DNA of 64,000 nt from assembly GCA_015487975.1 (NCBI GenBank), contig WFOS01000046.1:47129-111128 (forward strand), written 5' to 3'. The position numbers were made by a program, and so were the translations under genes. The DNA comes from Ardenticatena sp. (GTDB lineage: Bacteria > Chloroflexota > Anaerolineae > Ardenticatenales > Ardenticatenaceae). Below the pieces are notes generated by a model that saw only the letters and a program-made list of their open reading frames with translations, did not search any database and was not told the DNA's origin. Position 1 is the stretch's first letter, and every line of letters starts with the position of its first letter. This document shows positions 15,901 to 25,427 of this stretch, one piece after another.

Positions 15901-16682
15901 TAGCCGTCATCCTTCCCTGCCTGTTGCGTGATGTAGGTGTTTCGAGCGTTCTCCATCTCGTTCCAGATGCTCTCGGGGACAACGGTGCGTGCACGCTGGT
16001 GCCAGATGTGGGCTTCTCCTGACGGAAGATGTTGAAGGGGAATGGCGGCATGGCGCCCGTTGGCGGTGATGCTCAGTGTGCCAGTGGCGCCCCCGATTGG
16101 TGGTTCGGCGTGGCGTGGTGGTGGCGGTGTATTCAGCCAGTCAGCGGCTTCGATGTGGCGCCAGAGCAAAATGCGACGCGCCAGTGGAGGATGGAATGTG
16201 CGTGACCAGGTAGGCACGTGTTCGCCTGGATAATCGGGAATGAAGCGCAACACGCCTAAATCTCTCGGCCCGATGATGATGGTGTATTCGTAATGGTACG
16301 GAGGAGGGACGGAGCCCGCTGCCCATGTGTAGGTAAGAGTAAAATCATCGGGCAAGAGGCTGCGATACAGATGAAGCCAGTCGCTGGCATCGGGCGGAAT
16401 GGGCGTAGAGATGAAGGTGTCGAGTTCGCTCAGGGCGTCGTAGACGGTGTGGCCGTTGGGCGCGACGACAATGCACCGTTCACCAAACGTTTGCCACTGA
16501 GCACGCACGTCGTCAGGTGGACGTGAAGGGGCTTTCATCTCTTCGACCGAACTCCATGTGCGACGGCGGGCATATTCCACGGCTAGCGCCTCGTTGGGAA
16601 AGCCGGGGACTTCGTTGCGAGCGTCTGGTTCGTGAGCATGGAAAAGATCAAAAACAATGACGGTATACCATCCGGATGCCAT
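15900..16682 (-). CDS. Hypothetical protein, unknown family
   Basis: A 260-residue soluble protein that I do not recognise. It starts ASGWYTVIVFDLFHAHEPDAR, has a mixed alpha/beta first half and a proline-rich centre (NTPPPPRHAEPPIGGATG) before a beta-type C-terminal third. There is no signal peptide, membrane segment or Cys pair. ATG at 16682 was chosen for the GGAG site; an in-frame TTG at 16739 would lie next to the neighbouring stop. It is coupled to the downstream DUF2225 gene. Confidence 0.7.
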   Translation of the reverse strand: MASGWYTVIVFDLFHAHEPDARNEVPGFPNEALAVEYARRRTWSSVEEMKAPSRPPDDVRAQWQTFGERCIVVAPNGHTVYDALSELDTFISTPIPPDASDWLHLYRSLLPDDFTLTYTWAAGSVPPPYHYEYTIIIGPRDLGVLRFIPDYPGEHVPTWSRTFHPPLARRILLWRHIEAADWLNTPPPPRHAEPPIGGATGTLSITANGRHAAIPLQHLPSGEAHIWHQRARTVVPESIWNEMENARNTYITQQAGKDDG

Positions 16683-16744
16683 GGGCTTGCTCCTCGATGG
16701 ATGCAGGGTCTGGTACGTGTGGACGGTGTTGTTGGCCAAGCGTT

Positions 16745-17761
16745 TCAGTAGCCGCGATGTCGGTCCACTTCGTTGAGCAGAGGGCGCGCATCCAGGTAAC
16801 GGCGTACGTTTTCGGCGAACAAAGCCACAGCGAAATCGTCGTATTCGGGGAAAGCAGCGCTGACATGCGGCGAGACGATGACATTGTCGAGCGACCAGAA
16901 GGGGTGGTGGGCTGGTAAGGGTTCGTGCTCGAAAACGTCGAGGGCGGCTCCGCTGATGATGCCGTTGCGCAGGGCTTCCACCAGTGCGGTTTCATCGACG
17001 GTACGCCCACGCCCAATGTTGACGAAAATAGCGTCTGGCCGCATGCATCGAAACGCTTCGGCGTCGAGCAAATGCTCTGTTGCAGGTGTGGCAGGCAGCG
17101 TGTTTACCACGATATCACTTTCTTCCAGGATGCGGAACAGCTCACCTGGCCCAAACCATGCTGCTGGGATGATGCCCTCTGGGTCTCCTGTCCCTGGTAA
17201 GACAAAGGTTTCATCGCGGCGTTGAGTGGGAGTGCGTTTGTAGGCCAGCACACGCATGCCAAACGCCTGTGCCAGCCGCCCAATCTCACGCCCGATAGCG
17301 CCATACCCAAGGATACCCATGGTTTGCCCGCGAAGCAAGGGGCGTGCGTAGAGGGCCCAACGGTCAGGCGGCCAGGCATGCCAGGGCTTGGCAAAGGTCA
17401 TGTCGGTCAGGCGGCGGCGCAAGGCCAAGACCATACCGAAGGTATGTTCGGCCATGCACACGGCATGAATGCCGCTCGCATTCGTGATGCGTACATGAGG
17501 CGGGATAGCGTCTAGTGGGATGTGGTCTACGCCAGCAGAGTGAAGTTGAATCCAGCGCACGCGCCAATGTGAGCGCCAGGCGTTGGGGACGCGAACGGCG
17601 TAGAGAATTTCCGTATCGGGATATTGGTCGAGCGCGGCGGCAACACCTTCGGGTTTGCGTGTGCGCACTTGGCGGATGACGAGTGCATCGGAGATGGCTT
17701 GCAAGCGAGCAATCTGTTCGGGGGTGAAATCGAGTGTGATGAGCAGGGGAATGGATGCCAT
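16745..17761 (-). CDS. D-isomer-specific 2-hydroxyacid dehydrogenase
   Basis: A 338-residue NAD(P)-dependent dehydrogenase reducing 2-keto acids or oxidising D-2-hydroxyacids. The Rossmann motif is MGILGYGAIGREIGRLA (about residue 147). The catalytic Arg lies in NIGRGRTVDETAL, the Glu in DVFEHEPLP and the His in VIVSPHVSA. The N-terminal substrate half includes IQLHSAGVDHIP. Substrate cannot be told: glyoxylate/hydroxypyruvate reductase and phosphoglycerate dehydrogenase-like members look alike. GAAGGAGGCACCACC precedes the ATG. It follows alanine racemase by 19 bases, so they are probably co-transcribed. Confidence 0.88.
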   Translation of the reverse strand: MASIPLLITLDFTPEQIARLQAISDALVIRQVRTRKPEGVAAALDQYPDTEILYAVRVPNAWRSHWRVRWIQLHSAGVDHIPLDAIPPHVRITNASGIHAVCMAEHTFGMVLALRRRLTDMTFAKPWHAWPPDRWALYARPLLRGQTMGILGYGAIGREIGRLAQAFGMRVLAYKRTPTQRRDETFVLPGTGDPEGIIPAAWFGPGELFRILEESDIVVNTLPATPATEHLLDAEAFRCMRPDAIFVNIGRGRTVDETALVEALRNGIISGAALDVFEHEPLPAHHPFWSLDNVIVSPHVSAAFPEYDDFAVALFAENVRRYLDARPLLNEVDRHRGY

Positions 17762-17780
17762 GGTGGTGCCTCCTTCGGGT

Positions 17781-18911
17781 TCAGATGTAAAAGCGTGGCA
17801 CACGTGGCAAAATTTGCGAGACGATTTCGTAGTTGATGGTATCCAAAAGGGTAGCCAGGTCGTCAGCGGTGATGGTGGCATGGCCTTGTTGCCCAATGAG
17901 CACCACTTCGTCGCCTTCCTCGACCTGGTCGAGGTGATCGACATCCACCACGATGTTGTCCATGCAGACACGCCCCACGATGCGGCAACGTTTCCCTCGA
18001 ATGAGCACACGCCCACGATTGGAAAGGGCCCGTGGGTAACCGTCGCCGTAGCCGACGGGCACAAGGGCAACGCGCATCGGCTTCGGCGTGACGAACGTGC
18101 CTCCATAACTGATGGCGGTGCCCGCTGGCAGGCGACGTACACGGGCGACACGCGCTTTCCATGAGAGAACAGGGCGCAGGTGTATGGGCCATTCTACATC
18201 GTGGCTTGGGGGCAAACCGTAGATGCTGATGCCAGGGCGTACCGCGTTGAAGTGCGCGGCGCGTGCCAGCGCAGGGTTGAGAATGGCAGCGCTGGCGGCA
18301 GTGTGAAGCCAGCGGGGGGCAACCCCATGCTCGCGGAGCCGGTGCAGCACATCGGTGAAGCGCCGCAATTGCGCCTGCGTGGGCGCAGGGTCGGCTTCGT
18401 CGGCGCGTGCCATGTGTGTCCATAGCCCATCGAGCCGCAAGCGATCGAACGTGCGCAAACGATGCACGAACGATACGACTTCGTCAGGCAACAGGCCGTA
18501 GCGGCTCAACCCTGTGTCCACTTTGACATGAACGGACACTTGGTGGCCGCGTGGCGTGGTGGCTTGCAGCATGGCTGCCTGCGCCATGCTGTTGATGGTC
18601 GGTGTCAGGCGGTATTCCACTGCTGCGCCAATCTGTTCAGGTGGAATCCAGCCCAAAAGCCAGATTGGCGCACGAATGCCTGCTTCTCGCAGCGCAATAC
18701 CCTCATCCAATCGTGCCACACAGAGCCCTGCGCATCCTGCATCGAGGGCAGCATGGGCGACAGGAACGGCGCCATGCCCGTATGCATTGGCTTTCACCAC
18801 CGGAAAAAGCGCGACTGGGTCGCCAACGATTTGACGCAAAGCCGCGATGTTGTGCGCAAGGGCGTCGAGGTCGATTTCAAGCCAGGTTGCTGTACGAGGT
18901 TGGATGCTCAT
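17781..18911 (-). CDS. alr: Alanine racemase
   Basis: A 376-residue PLP enzyme interconverting L- and D-alanine for peptidoglycan. Lys40 in PVVKANAYGHG carries PLP; Tyr269 in AISYGGTF is the second catalytic base. MDNIVVDV and GDEVVLIG mark the C-terminal beta domain. Length is normal. The ATG at 18911 has only a weak ribosome site (GAAGAG, far upstream), but it begins exactly where the conserved protein does; the open frame extending beyond it lies in the divergent YgjV gene. Cell-wall synthesis here agrees with the two PBPs later in the window. Confidence 0.95.
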   Translation of the reverse strand: MSIQPRTATWLEIDLDALAHNIAALRQIVGDPVALFPVVKANAYGHGAVPVAHAALDAGCAGLCVARLDEGIALREAGIRAPIWLLGWIPPEQIGAAVEYRLTPTINSMAQAAMLQATTPRGHQVSVHVKVDTGLSRYGLLPDEVVSFVHRLRTFDRLRLDGLWTHMARADEADPAPTQAQLRRFTDVLHRLREHGVAPRWLHTAASAAILNPALARAAHFNAVRPGISIYGLPPSHDVEWPIHLRPVLSWKARVARVRRLPAGTAISYGGTFVTPKPMRVALVPVGYGDGYPRALSNRGRVLIRGKRCRIVGRVCMDNIVVDVDHLDQVEEGDEVVLIGQQGHATITADDLATLLDTINYEIVSQILPRVPRFYI

Positions 18912-18998
18912 CGGCCTGCTTGTAACTCTTCGTTGGCTGATGTGTTGGATAGTGCATTGTGCCACGCCCTGGGGAAATGCCAAACCTGTGCGCTCACT

Positions 18999-19025
18999 TT
19001 GCGAGTGCGGGAACCGCGCTATACT
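18999..19025 (+). promoter_or_regulatory. Promoter of the YgjV-like gene
   Basis: TTGCGA, 15 bases, TATACT; a ~70-base leader with a strong hairpin follows. Confidence 0.5.
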
Positions 19026-19038
19026 GGCGCGCTTTGCA

Positions 19039-19070
19039 CCGACAGGCAACCCTGGTGGGGAGCCTGTCGG
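19039..19070 (+). promoter_or_regulatory. Strong hairpin in the 5' leader of the YgjV-like gene
   Basis: A 9-bp perfect stem CCGACAGGC/GCCTGTCGG with a 14-base GC-rich loop. It has no T-run, ends 31 bases before the ATG and leaves the ribosome site free. It could be an mRNA-stability or protein-binding element. Confidence 0.5.
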
Positions 19071-19100
19071 AAGATTTGGACGCGGGAGGATGAAGCCAAC

Positions 19101-19724
19101 ATGGATGCACAAAGCGTCTACGAACTGATAGGCTATCTTGCCTCGGTGCTGGTCGCGATTTCGTTGACCATGCGCTCGATTTTGCGCTTGCGCCTCATCA
19201 ACTTGTTGGGGGCTTTGCTCTTCACGGTGTACGGTGTGGTGTTGGGGCTCTGGCCGGTGGCAGCTGTCAATGCTTTTATCATGGGGGTTGACATCTACTA
19301 CCTGTGGCAATTGTTGCGTCAACAAGATGCGTTCGACATTTTGGAAGTCAATCCACAAGGGGCGTACATTCGTCGCTTTCTGGATTTTTACGCTGATGAG
19401 ATCGCCCGCTTTCAACCTGATTTTCGCTACGACCCCAAAACACCCGACCTGATTGCGTTTTTTGTGTTGCGCAACATGGTGCCTGCTGGCCTGTTCATTG
19501 CACGCAAAAATGGTGAAACCGCGGATGTGCTGCTCGATTTTGCCATTCCTGGCTACCGCGATTTCAGAATTGGGCGCTACCTGTACGACGCCCGCGCTGA
19601 TTTGCTGCGTGCCTATGGCATTCGGCGCTTGCGAGCCCGTGCCCATGTGCCCGAGCATATCGCCTATTTGAAGCGCATGGGCTACCGTCCGCTTGAAGAT
19701 AGAGTTTTTGTACGCGAGGTGTAG
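19101..19724 (+). CDS. YgjV-like inner-membrane protein with soluble C-terminal domain
   Basis: A 207-residue protein. Residues 5-~85 contain three hydrophobic helices (LIGYLASVLVAISLTM, LINLLGALLFTVYGVVLGL, AVNAFIMGVDIYYLWQLL) as in YgjV-type proteins. The rest is a soluble domain (FYADEIARFQPDFRYDPKT, VPAGLFIARKNGETADVLLDF, YDARADLLRAYGIRRLRAR) that looks like an acetyltransferase-type fold by pattern only. The final helix YLKRMGYRPLED is GNAT-like. Function unknown. Start at 19101 follows GGGAGGA. It is divergent from alr. Confidence 0.75.
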   Translation: MDAQSVYELIGYLASVLVAISLTMRSILRLRLINLLGALLFTVYGVVLGLWPVAAVNAFIMGVDIYYLWQLLRQQDAFDILEVNPQGAYIRRFLDFYADEIARFQPDFRYDPKTPDLIAFFVLRNMVPAGLFIARKNGETADVLLDFAIPGYRDFRIGRYLYDARADLLRAYGIRRLRARAHVPEHIAYLKRMGYRPLEDRVFVREV

Positions 19725-19733
19725 ATGTACCTC

Positions 19734-20918
19734 TCAGATGGGGTGGCGGAAGGTGCGCATACCCACCGCCAAAAACAGCGCGGCAAACCCCACTAAGACG
19801 CTGATTTCAGGGAGAATGCCCTGGATGCCTGCGCCGTGTACCACAATGTCCGAAAACGCACGCATTGCCCAGGTGGTGGGAACCAAACGCGCCGCCGCTT
19901 GGTAAGCAGGCGGCGTGATTTCCAGGGGCCACCATGCGCCGCCAAGGGCCGACAACACCATTGCCAGCAGGGTCGCCAGGCCCGAAGCTGCCGGTGCAGA
20001 ACGGACAACCGTGGCCAGGGCAACGCCCAGTGCAGTGCCCATAAGTGCGAACGCCAGTACCACCAGCATGAGTGCGGGTACATTGCCCCAGCGAACGCCC
20101 AACAAGAACGTTCCGGTGCCCAGCAGAATCGCGCATTGCCCCACGCCCAGCAGGTAACGCGAAAAGAGTTTGCCCCCCAACACCAGCCACGAGGGGGTGG
20201 GCGTGCCGAGCAAGCGTGCCAGGGTTCCGTGCTGGCGTTCGCTCAACAGAACGGTGCTGGCGCCAAGAAAGGTCATCAGCCCCCAGGTGATGATTTGCCC
20301 CAGGACGGATTGCTCTGTCCCACTGAGCAATCTCGTCTCGGCAGGGGTGATACGTTCTTCCGTGATGGTGAGCACGGGCGTACGCATGTGGTCAAGCATG
20401 GCAGGTAGCAAGGCCGAGGGGCTGACGCCTCGTTCGCGCAGGAACGTGCTCAGGGTGGTTTGCGTATCGATGGCGGCTTCGGCAGCGGCAAACACGTTTT
20501 CGACAGTTCGTTGCAGGGCGGCGGCCTGCGTGCTGTTTGAAGCCAGGCGATACGAAACCACCACGTGCTCGCCTGCTTGCAACTGTGCCTCGAAACCACG
20601 GGGAATCACAACCAGCATGAGCGCTTCTTCTTGCTCGAACCGTTGCGCAGCGCGCATGGCATCGGATTCTGTTTGCAGAGCGATAGTGGGGTCGCGGCGT
20701 AGGTTTTCGACCACGAAGGTGGAAAGGGCCGAATGGTCTTCATCCACGAGGATCAAGGGCAATGCCAGCGCTTCGTTTTCTGCATCGGCATCGCCAAAGG
20801 CGCTGTTGAGGATCCACATGAAGAGAACAGGAAGCACGAAGAAGAAGAGAATGGTGCTCCGATAGGAAAAATAGAGCCGAATATCATTCAACGTGATGGC
20901 CCAGAATTTGCGAAACAT
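19734..20918 (-). CDS. ABC-2 type exporter permease
   Basis: A 394-residue permease: one N-terminal membrane helix (STILFFFVLPVLFMWILN), a ~170-residue extracytoplasmic domain, then five membrane helices. The conserved ABC-2 segments ERQHGTLARLLGTPTP and LGTGTFLLGVRWG are visible. The start at 20918 follows GGAGGG at 4 bases; a coupled ATG at 20936 overlaps the previous stop (ATGA) but lacks a ribosome site. It is third in an operon after the ATPase and a paralogous permease. Such exporters move drugs, antibiotics or lipids; the cargo is unknown. Confidence 0.85.
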   Translation of the reverse strand: MFRKFWAITLNDIRLYFSYRSTILFFFVLPVLFMWILNSAFGDADAENEALALPLILVDEDHSALSTFVVENLRRDPTIALQTESDAMRAAQRFEQEEALMLVVIPRGFEAQLQAGEHVVVSYRLASNSTQAAALQRTVENVFAAAEAAIDTQTTLSTFLRERGVSPSALLPAMLDHMRTPVLTITEERITPAETRLLSGTEQSVLGQIITWGLMTFLGASTVLLSERQHGTLARLLGTPTPSWLVLGGKLFSRYLLGVGQCAILLGTGTFLLGVRWGNVPALMLVVLAFALMGTALGVALATVVRSAPAASGLATLLAMVLSALGGAWWPLEITPPAYQAAARLVPTTWAMRAFSDIVVHGAGIQGILPEISVLVGFAALFLAVGMRTFRHPI

Positions 20919-20932
20919 ACATCCCTCCACTT

Positions 20933-22154
20933 TCATGCGGCGAACTGACGACGTGCCGCAATGGTTGCCACACCAAAAAGCAGCTCCGCCATGAAGAGCA
21001 AGGCGGCGACGTGGGGCACAATGCTGGTGAGCGAGCCGCCGCTGATGAGTGTCGTGAAGGCTTCCAACCCCCAGGCGTTCGGAGAAATACGACTTGCTTG
21101 TTGAAGCCAGATGGGCAGGCTTGAACGAGGGAAGAAATGCCCCGCGGCCGCCCCAAACAGCAACGAGATGACGATACTTGTCGTTTGCGCTTCCCCTGGT
21201 GTGCGTGCTAAGGCGGCAATGACCACTCCCCACCCTGATGCTGCCACCACCAGCGCGAAACAAATCAGCGCGACAGCCAGCGGGTTTCCCCAGGAAACGT
21301 CGAACAACAGGGCACTGAGGCTCAGCAAGATGGCAAGTTGTGCCCAGCCAGCGAGCCACAACCCGATGATTTTGCCCGCCAGAATGGTGGCAAGTGGCGT
21401 TGGGCTGGCAAGCATGCGTTGTAGCGTGCCTTGCTCGCGTTCTGCCAGAAGCGTTGTCCCGCCCTGCGTGATGGTAAACATGAGCGCAAAAATGGCCATG
21501 CTTGGGGCAAAATAGGCCATTGGGTCGAATGGGCGTTCCTGCTCATCGGCAGCAACAAAGGTGATACGCGATGTGCGTGGTTGGGTGAAGGCATGTGCGA
21601 CGGCTTCTCCCCACGTTTCCCCCAGCTTTTGCAGGGCGGTTTCGTCGGTGGGAAGCGCCTTTTGTTGCGCCAGTGTGCTGAACAGCAAGGAACCCGCTGC
21701 CATAGAAAGGTTGAGCGAATCGGTGAAACGTGCCACGATGGCACGTACCACAGTGCTGCTGATAGGGCGGGAGGGATTGGTGACGATCGTGATGCTGGCG
21801 CGTTCTGGCTGATTGGTGAAGAGCGTGTGCGACAATGGGGGGGACGATGAGCACAGCAGCGGCTTCGTCGGCACGCAGGCGTTCCAGCGCGCTGGCTTCG
21901 TCATCCAATTGTTCCACGGTCAACAGGGGGCGCAGAGGCTCGCTTTTCAGCAGCACAAACAAAGCCTGACCAATCTCGCCGTTGTCATGATTGACGACAA
22001 CGATAGGAATGTCATGCAGCGAGCCGTTGCCGCCAAACGCAGCGCCAGTGACGAGCGTCAACCCGAAAGGCAACGCCAGCATGAAAATGAGCGCTACACG
22101 GTCGCGAAACAGTTGCCACAGGTCGGTGGAGGCAATCAACAGAATTTTGCGCAT
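20933..22154 (-). pseudogene. ABC-2 type exporter permease interrupted by a +1 frameshift
   Basis: The gene starts at 22154 (MRKILLIASTDLWQLF, GGAG site) and runs in one frame to a tract of seven C on the coding strand (G at 21837-21843). The conserved protein then continues in another frame to 20933 (SITIVTNPSRPISSTVVRAIV ... EREQGTLQRMLASPTP). Removing one C would join the halves into a 406-residue permease like its neighbour. Read literally the gene is broken. A homopolymer sequencing error or slippage during transcription/translation are alternatives. The second permease and the ATPase are intact. Confidence 0.85.
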
Positions 22155-22168
22155 GGCACGTCTCCTTT

Positions 22169-23116
22169 TCAATCGCGGAGCGAGCGCCCTGTCAGGTGCA
22201 GGAAGACCGCTTCGAGGTCGGGGCGTTCGATTTCGATGGTGCTGATTGGCACGTGGTAGCGGCTCAGGTGGGTCACAATGGCAGGCAGCGCAGCGGCCGC
22301 GTCGGGGACAAGGGCCACAACCTGGTGGTCGGTGCTGGTGATATGTCGAATGTCGGCAATATGACGCAGGTGTTCGCACACGGCTTCCACATTGACGGTT
22401 TCACGCAGGGTCATGCGCACGCTTTCGTGTTCACCAACGAGGTGGCGGAGTTCTTCCAGTGTGCCCAAAGCAATGATGCGCCCGTGGTCCATGATGGCGA
22501 TGCGATGAGAAAGCTCTTCGGCTTCTTCCATGTAGTGCGTGGTGTAGAGAACGGTCATCCCCTCCGCGTTGAACTGCTTGACAGTGTCGAGAATGCGGCG
22601 ACGACTTTGGGGGTCAATGCCCACAGTGGGTTCATCCAGCAAGAGCAGGCGCGGATGGTGGAGCAACCCCGCGGCAATGTTGAGGCGGCGTTTCATGCCA
22701 CCCGAAAACGTTTCGACACGCTCATCGGCGTGTTCGCGCAACCCAACGATGTCGAGGGCTTCTTCGACGCGGGCGCGAAGGGTGGCGCCATGCACGTCGT
22801 ACATGCCGCCCCAAAAGGTCAGATTTTGGCGGGCGGTGAGGGTGGGGTAGAGCGCCACATCTTGCGGGACGATACCGATGAGGCGTTTGGCAGCCAGTGG
22901 CGCATGGCGAATGGAGTGCTGACCAATGAAGGCGTCACCATCGGTCGGGGTGAGAATTCCACTGAGCATGGAGATGAGCGTGGTTTTGCCAGCGCCATTG
23001 GGGCCGAGCAGGCTGAAGGTTTCACCTTCCTTGATGCAAAAAGAGACATCATCGACAGCCAAGGTGCCATTGGCATACCGTTTTGTGATGTGTTCGACAC
23101 GGACCAGTGCTGGCAT
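22169..23116 (-). CDS. ABC transporter ATP-binding protein (DrrA/CcmA type)
   Basis: A 315-residue ATPase for an ABC-2 exporter. Walker A GPNGAGKTT is at about 38-46; the Q-loop is in VPQDVALYPTLTARQN, the signature is TFSGGMKRR, Walker B is LLLLDEPTVGID and the H-loop is YTTHYMEEAE. A ~90-residue C-terminal extension with SIRD-like regulatory pattern ends PDLEAVFLHLTGRSLRD, which is typical of daunorubicin-resistance-type ATPases. GGAGG precedes the ATG. It heads the operon with two permease genes; 14 bases separate it from the first. Confidence 0.93.
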   Translation of the reverse strand: MPALVRVEHITKRYANGTLAVDDVSFCIKEGETFSLLGPNGAGKTTLISMLSGILTPTDGDAFIGQHSIRHAPLAAKRLIGIVPQDVALYPTLTARQNLTFWGGMYDVHGATLRARVEEALDIVGLREHADERVETFSGGMKRRLNIAAGLLHHPRLLLLDEPTVGIDPQSRRRILDTVKQFNAEGMTVLYTTHYMEEAEELSHRIAIMDHGRIIALGTLEELRHLVGEHESVRMTLRETVNVEAVCEHLRHIADIRHITSTDHQVVALVPDAAAALPAIVTHLSRYHVPISTIEIERPDLEAVFLHLTGRSLRD

Positions 23117-23276
23117 GAAAGAACCTCCATTTGTCGGATGAAGAGGGACAGGATATCATGGAAAAGGCAGATCCGCTTCCGCAACCTCCGACTACCAACT
23201 ACGTACACTGCTGAGAGATGGTTGTTCATCGCCATCCTAGAATGTCAAGTGTCGAGAGCCAGAAAGGAGGGTCCCC

Positions 23277-24050
23277 ATGGCAGATGTAATCGATTACCAG
23301 ATTTACGGCGATGACATGCAGCTGGTTGAAATTCGCCTGGACAAAGGTGAGGGCGTGCAAGCCGAAGCAGGTGCGATGCTCTACATGACCGATGGTATCG
23401 AGATGCAAACGACAACGGGGGGCGGCTTGCTGAAAGGCTTGAAACGCGCTTTTGCGGGCGAAAGTTTCTTCATCACCACGTTCCACAACAAGCGCGAACA
23501 GAAAGCCGCGGTGGCATTCAGCGCCCCCTACCCTGGCAAAATCATCCCCCTGGATTTGAATGAAGTGGGTGGAGAATATCTGTGCCAAAAAGACTCGTTC
23601 CTGTGTGCGGCTAGTGGTATCGAAATCGAAGTCGCCTTTACCAAGCGGCTTGGTGCGGGATTGTTCGGTGGCGAAGGGTTTATTTTGCAACGCTTGCGTG
23701 GCGATGGGCTGGCATTTGTTCATGCTGGCGGCACAATTGTGGAACGCACGCTGGCGCCCGGTGAAAGCCTGCGCGTTGATACGGGCTGTTTGGTAGCCTT
23801 CTCACCAACCGTCACCTACGACATTCAGTTTGTGGGCGGCTTCAAAAACGCTCTCTTTGGGGGCGAGGGGCTCTTTTTGGCCTTGCTGAAAGGGCCTGGT
23901 AAAGTCTATTTGCAGAGCCTTCCGTTCTCGCGCCTGGCTGACCGCGTGATGGCAGCGGCTGGGTCGGTCGCGCGAGGTGAGCGTAAAGGCGTGGCTGGTT
24001 TGGGTGGTGGGGTGCTTGGTTCGATTTTGGGCGGCGATACCGACTTCTAA
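23277..24050 (+). CDS. AIM24/TIGR00266 family protein
   Basis: A 257-residue beta-rich protein of the AIM24 (YdjH/TIGR00266) family. Conserved landmarks are [18 protein letters not shown] [26 protein letters not shown], the PGKIIPLDL strand, [17 protein letters not shown] and a glycine-rich end ([13 protein letters not shown]). The bacterial role is unknown; yeast Aim24 is a mitochondrial inner-membrane organiser. No membrane segment is apparent. AAAGGAGGG precedes the ATG. It is transcribed alone, divergent from the ABC exporter, and ends at a strong terminator. Confidence 0.88.
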   Translation: MADVIDYQIYGDDMQLVEIRLDKGEGVQAEAGAMLYMTDGIEMQTTTGGGLLKGLKRAFAGESFFITTFHNKREQKAAVAFSAPYPGKIIPLDLNEVGGEYLCQKDSFLCAASGIEIEVAFTKRLGAGLFGGEGFILQRLRGDGLAFVHAGGTIVERTLAPGESLRVDTGCLVAFSPTVTYDIQFVGGFKNALFGGEGLFLALLKGPGKVYLQSLPFSRLADRVMAAAGSVARGERKGVAGLGGGVLGSILGGDTDF

Positions 24051-24101
24051 ATACCCGAGCAGCCAGGTGCGTAGGCACGGAGAAAAGGAACGATACACGA
24101 G

Positions 24102-24131
24102 CGCGGCGTCCTCTGTGCGCCGCGTTTTTTT
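24102..24131 (+). terminator. Intrinsic terminator after the AIM24-like gene
   Basis: Stem CGCGGCG/CGCCGCG followed by seven T. Confidence 0.92.
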
Positions 24132-24143
24132 GTGTGGAAAGCG

Positions 24144-24172
24144 TTGCTTGATGCCGACCTTTGGCATATACT
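24144..24172 (+). promoter_or_regulatory. Promoter of the membrane signalling-type gene
   Basis: TTGCTT, 17 bases, TATACT, about 42 bases before the ATG at 24214. Confidence 0.65.
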
Positions 24173-24213
24173 CATGGAGACATGCACGCAATGAAGCACG
24201 CAGGTGCGCCACC

Positions 24214-25425
24214 ATGTTTCAAATACGCACGCAAGAATATATCATTCTTGGCACGTTTCTGGTCACCTTGTTTAGTTTCTTTTTTGCTGAGTGGTGGATG
24301 AATACCAGCGGTGCGATTTTGCTCGTTCAGCCTGAAACCCCTCGCTTCTTCCTCACTTGCTTGCTGGCAATTGCCGGAGCATTGGCGGTGCAGGCGGTTG
24401 TTGTGTTCTCGCATATCAATCGCCCCACTGAAACGAATACGTTTCTGTTGTTGGGAAGTGCGCTGGTCATGATCGGGGCAGCGCTTGTGGTGATCTTCCG
24501 ATTTGAAGCGCGCCAGATAGGGGTTTGGCTGGTTGTGGGGATGCAGACGTTGATGGGGTGGACAGTGTGGACGTTGTTGCCTTCCGTGAGCCCACGGTTG
24601 GCGCCAAAGCGTGACGATGGGCTCCATCGTCTGTTGACGGAGTGGGAGTCCTACCGTCATAAGGCACAGCAAGAAGGCAAGCAGTTTGCCATTCTTTCGG
24701 TCCATACTCCGCGCTCTCTCACCTACGCCGAACGTGAGATGCTGCGTTTGCACCTGCGTTTGCAAGATACGTTTCTCGCCGTGCGCGATGGGCTGTGGGT
24801 GCTCATCTGGGATACGGATTACCACGGAGCATTGCGTGCTGCGGAGCATATTCAAACGCTTTTGCGTTCTTCTTTCTCGTTGTCCAGCCGCATTGGTATG
24901 GGGTTGTATCAGGCTGATGGTGAGACGTTGGCGGCAATTGCCATGGCAGCTGATCAGGCGGTTTTGCAGACATACGAAGAAGGGGCAGGCTTGATTGCCG
25001 CCGCGACGCCGCCAGATGTCAACGATGCTGCGCTTTTCCTGCGTCGCCGTTGGGCGCCCATTTTGGTCGAAGCATTACAGGCCGATATACCCGTTTCTGT
25101 GCTGGCGGCACGCACATCGCGGCGGCTTTCTCTGTATGAAATCCAGAGCATCAAGAATGAGTTGCGTGCTCGCGATGAGATTTTTCCTGTGCGCGAGGGT
25201 TTTTTTCTCTTGTTGTGGCGTGCCTCGCGCGAAGAAGCGCACTTCGTCGCGAAAAAAGTGCGCGCCTTGCTGGTGGCACAACGCATCGATGCCTGGATAG
25301 GCGTGGTACCCGATACGTTCGTCCCCGCGCAGTTGGGCGACAATCTCTTACAGGCGTGGCACCTGGCTGAGCGTGCCGACGATGAGCAGCCAGTCCAGAT
25401 TGCCAGTGCTGTGGTTGGGGAATGA
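24214..25425 (+). CDS. Membrane protein with two degenerate cyclase-like cytoplasmic modules
   Basis: A 403-residue protein. Four membrane helices (about residues 10-125: ILGTFLVTLFSFFFAEWW, FFLTCLLAIAGALAVQAVVV, FLLLGSALVMIGAALVVIF, IGVWLVVGMQTLMGWTVW) precede a ~270-residue cytoplasmic part. Two parts of this look alike: residues 158-240 (KQFAILSVHTPRSL ... RDGLWVLIWDTD) and 285-370 (IPVSVLAARTSRRL ... REGFFLLLWRAS). Each has a strand-helix-strand layout reminiscent of GGDEF-like folds without catalytic motifs. I do not recognise the family. The start has only a weak AGGTG site, so a few residues' uncertainty remains. Confidence 0.7.
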   Translation: MFQIRTQEYIILGTFLVTLFSFFFAEWWMNTSGAILLVQPETPRFFLTCLLAIAGALAVQAVVVFSHINRPTETNTFLLLGSALVMIGAALVVIFRFEARQIGVWLVVGMQTLMGWTVWTLLPSVSPRLAPKRDDGLHRLLTEWESYRHKAQQEGKQFAILSVHTPRSLTYAEREMLRLHLRLQDTFLAVRDGLWVLIWDTDYHGALRAAEHIQTLLRSSFSLSSRIGMGLYQADGETLAAIAMAADQAVLQTYEEGAGLIAAATPPDVNDAALFLRRRWAPILVEALQADIPVSVLAARTSRRLSLYEIQSIKNELRARDEIFPVREGFFLLLWRASREEAHFVAKKVRALLVAQRIDAWIGVVPDTFVPAQLGDNLLQAWHLAERADDEQPVQIASAVVGE

Positions 25426-25427
25426 CG

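Noticed and set aside
18462..19100. N-terminal extension of the YgjV-like gene
   Set aside because: It is antisense to alanine racemase and runs across the promoter and leader hairpin; the ATG at 19101 has a good ribosome site.
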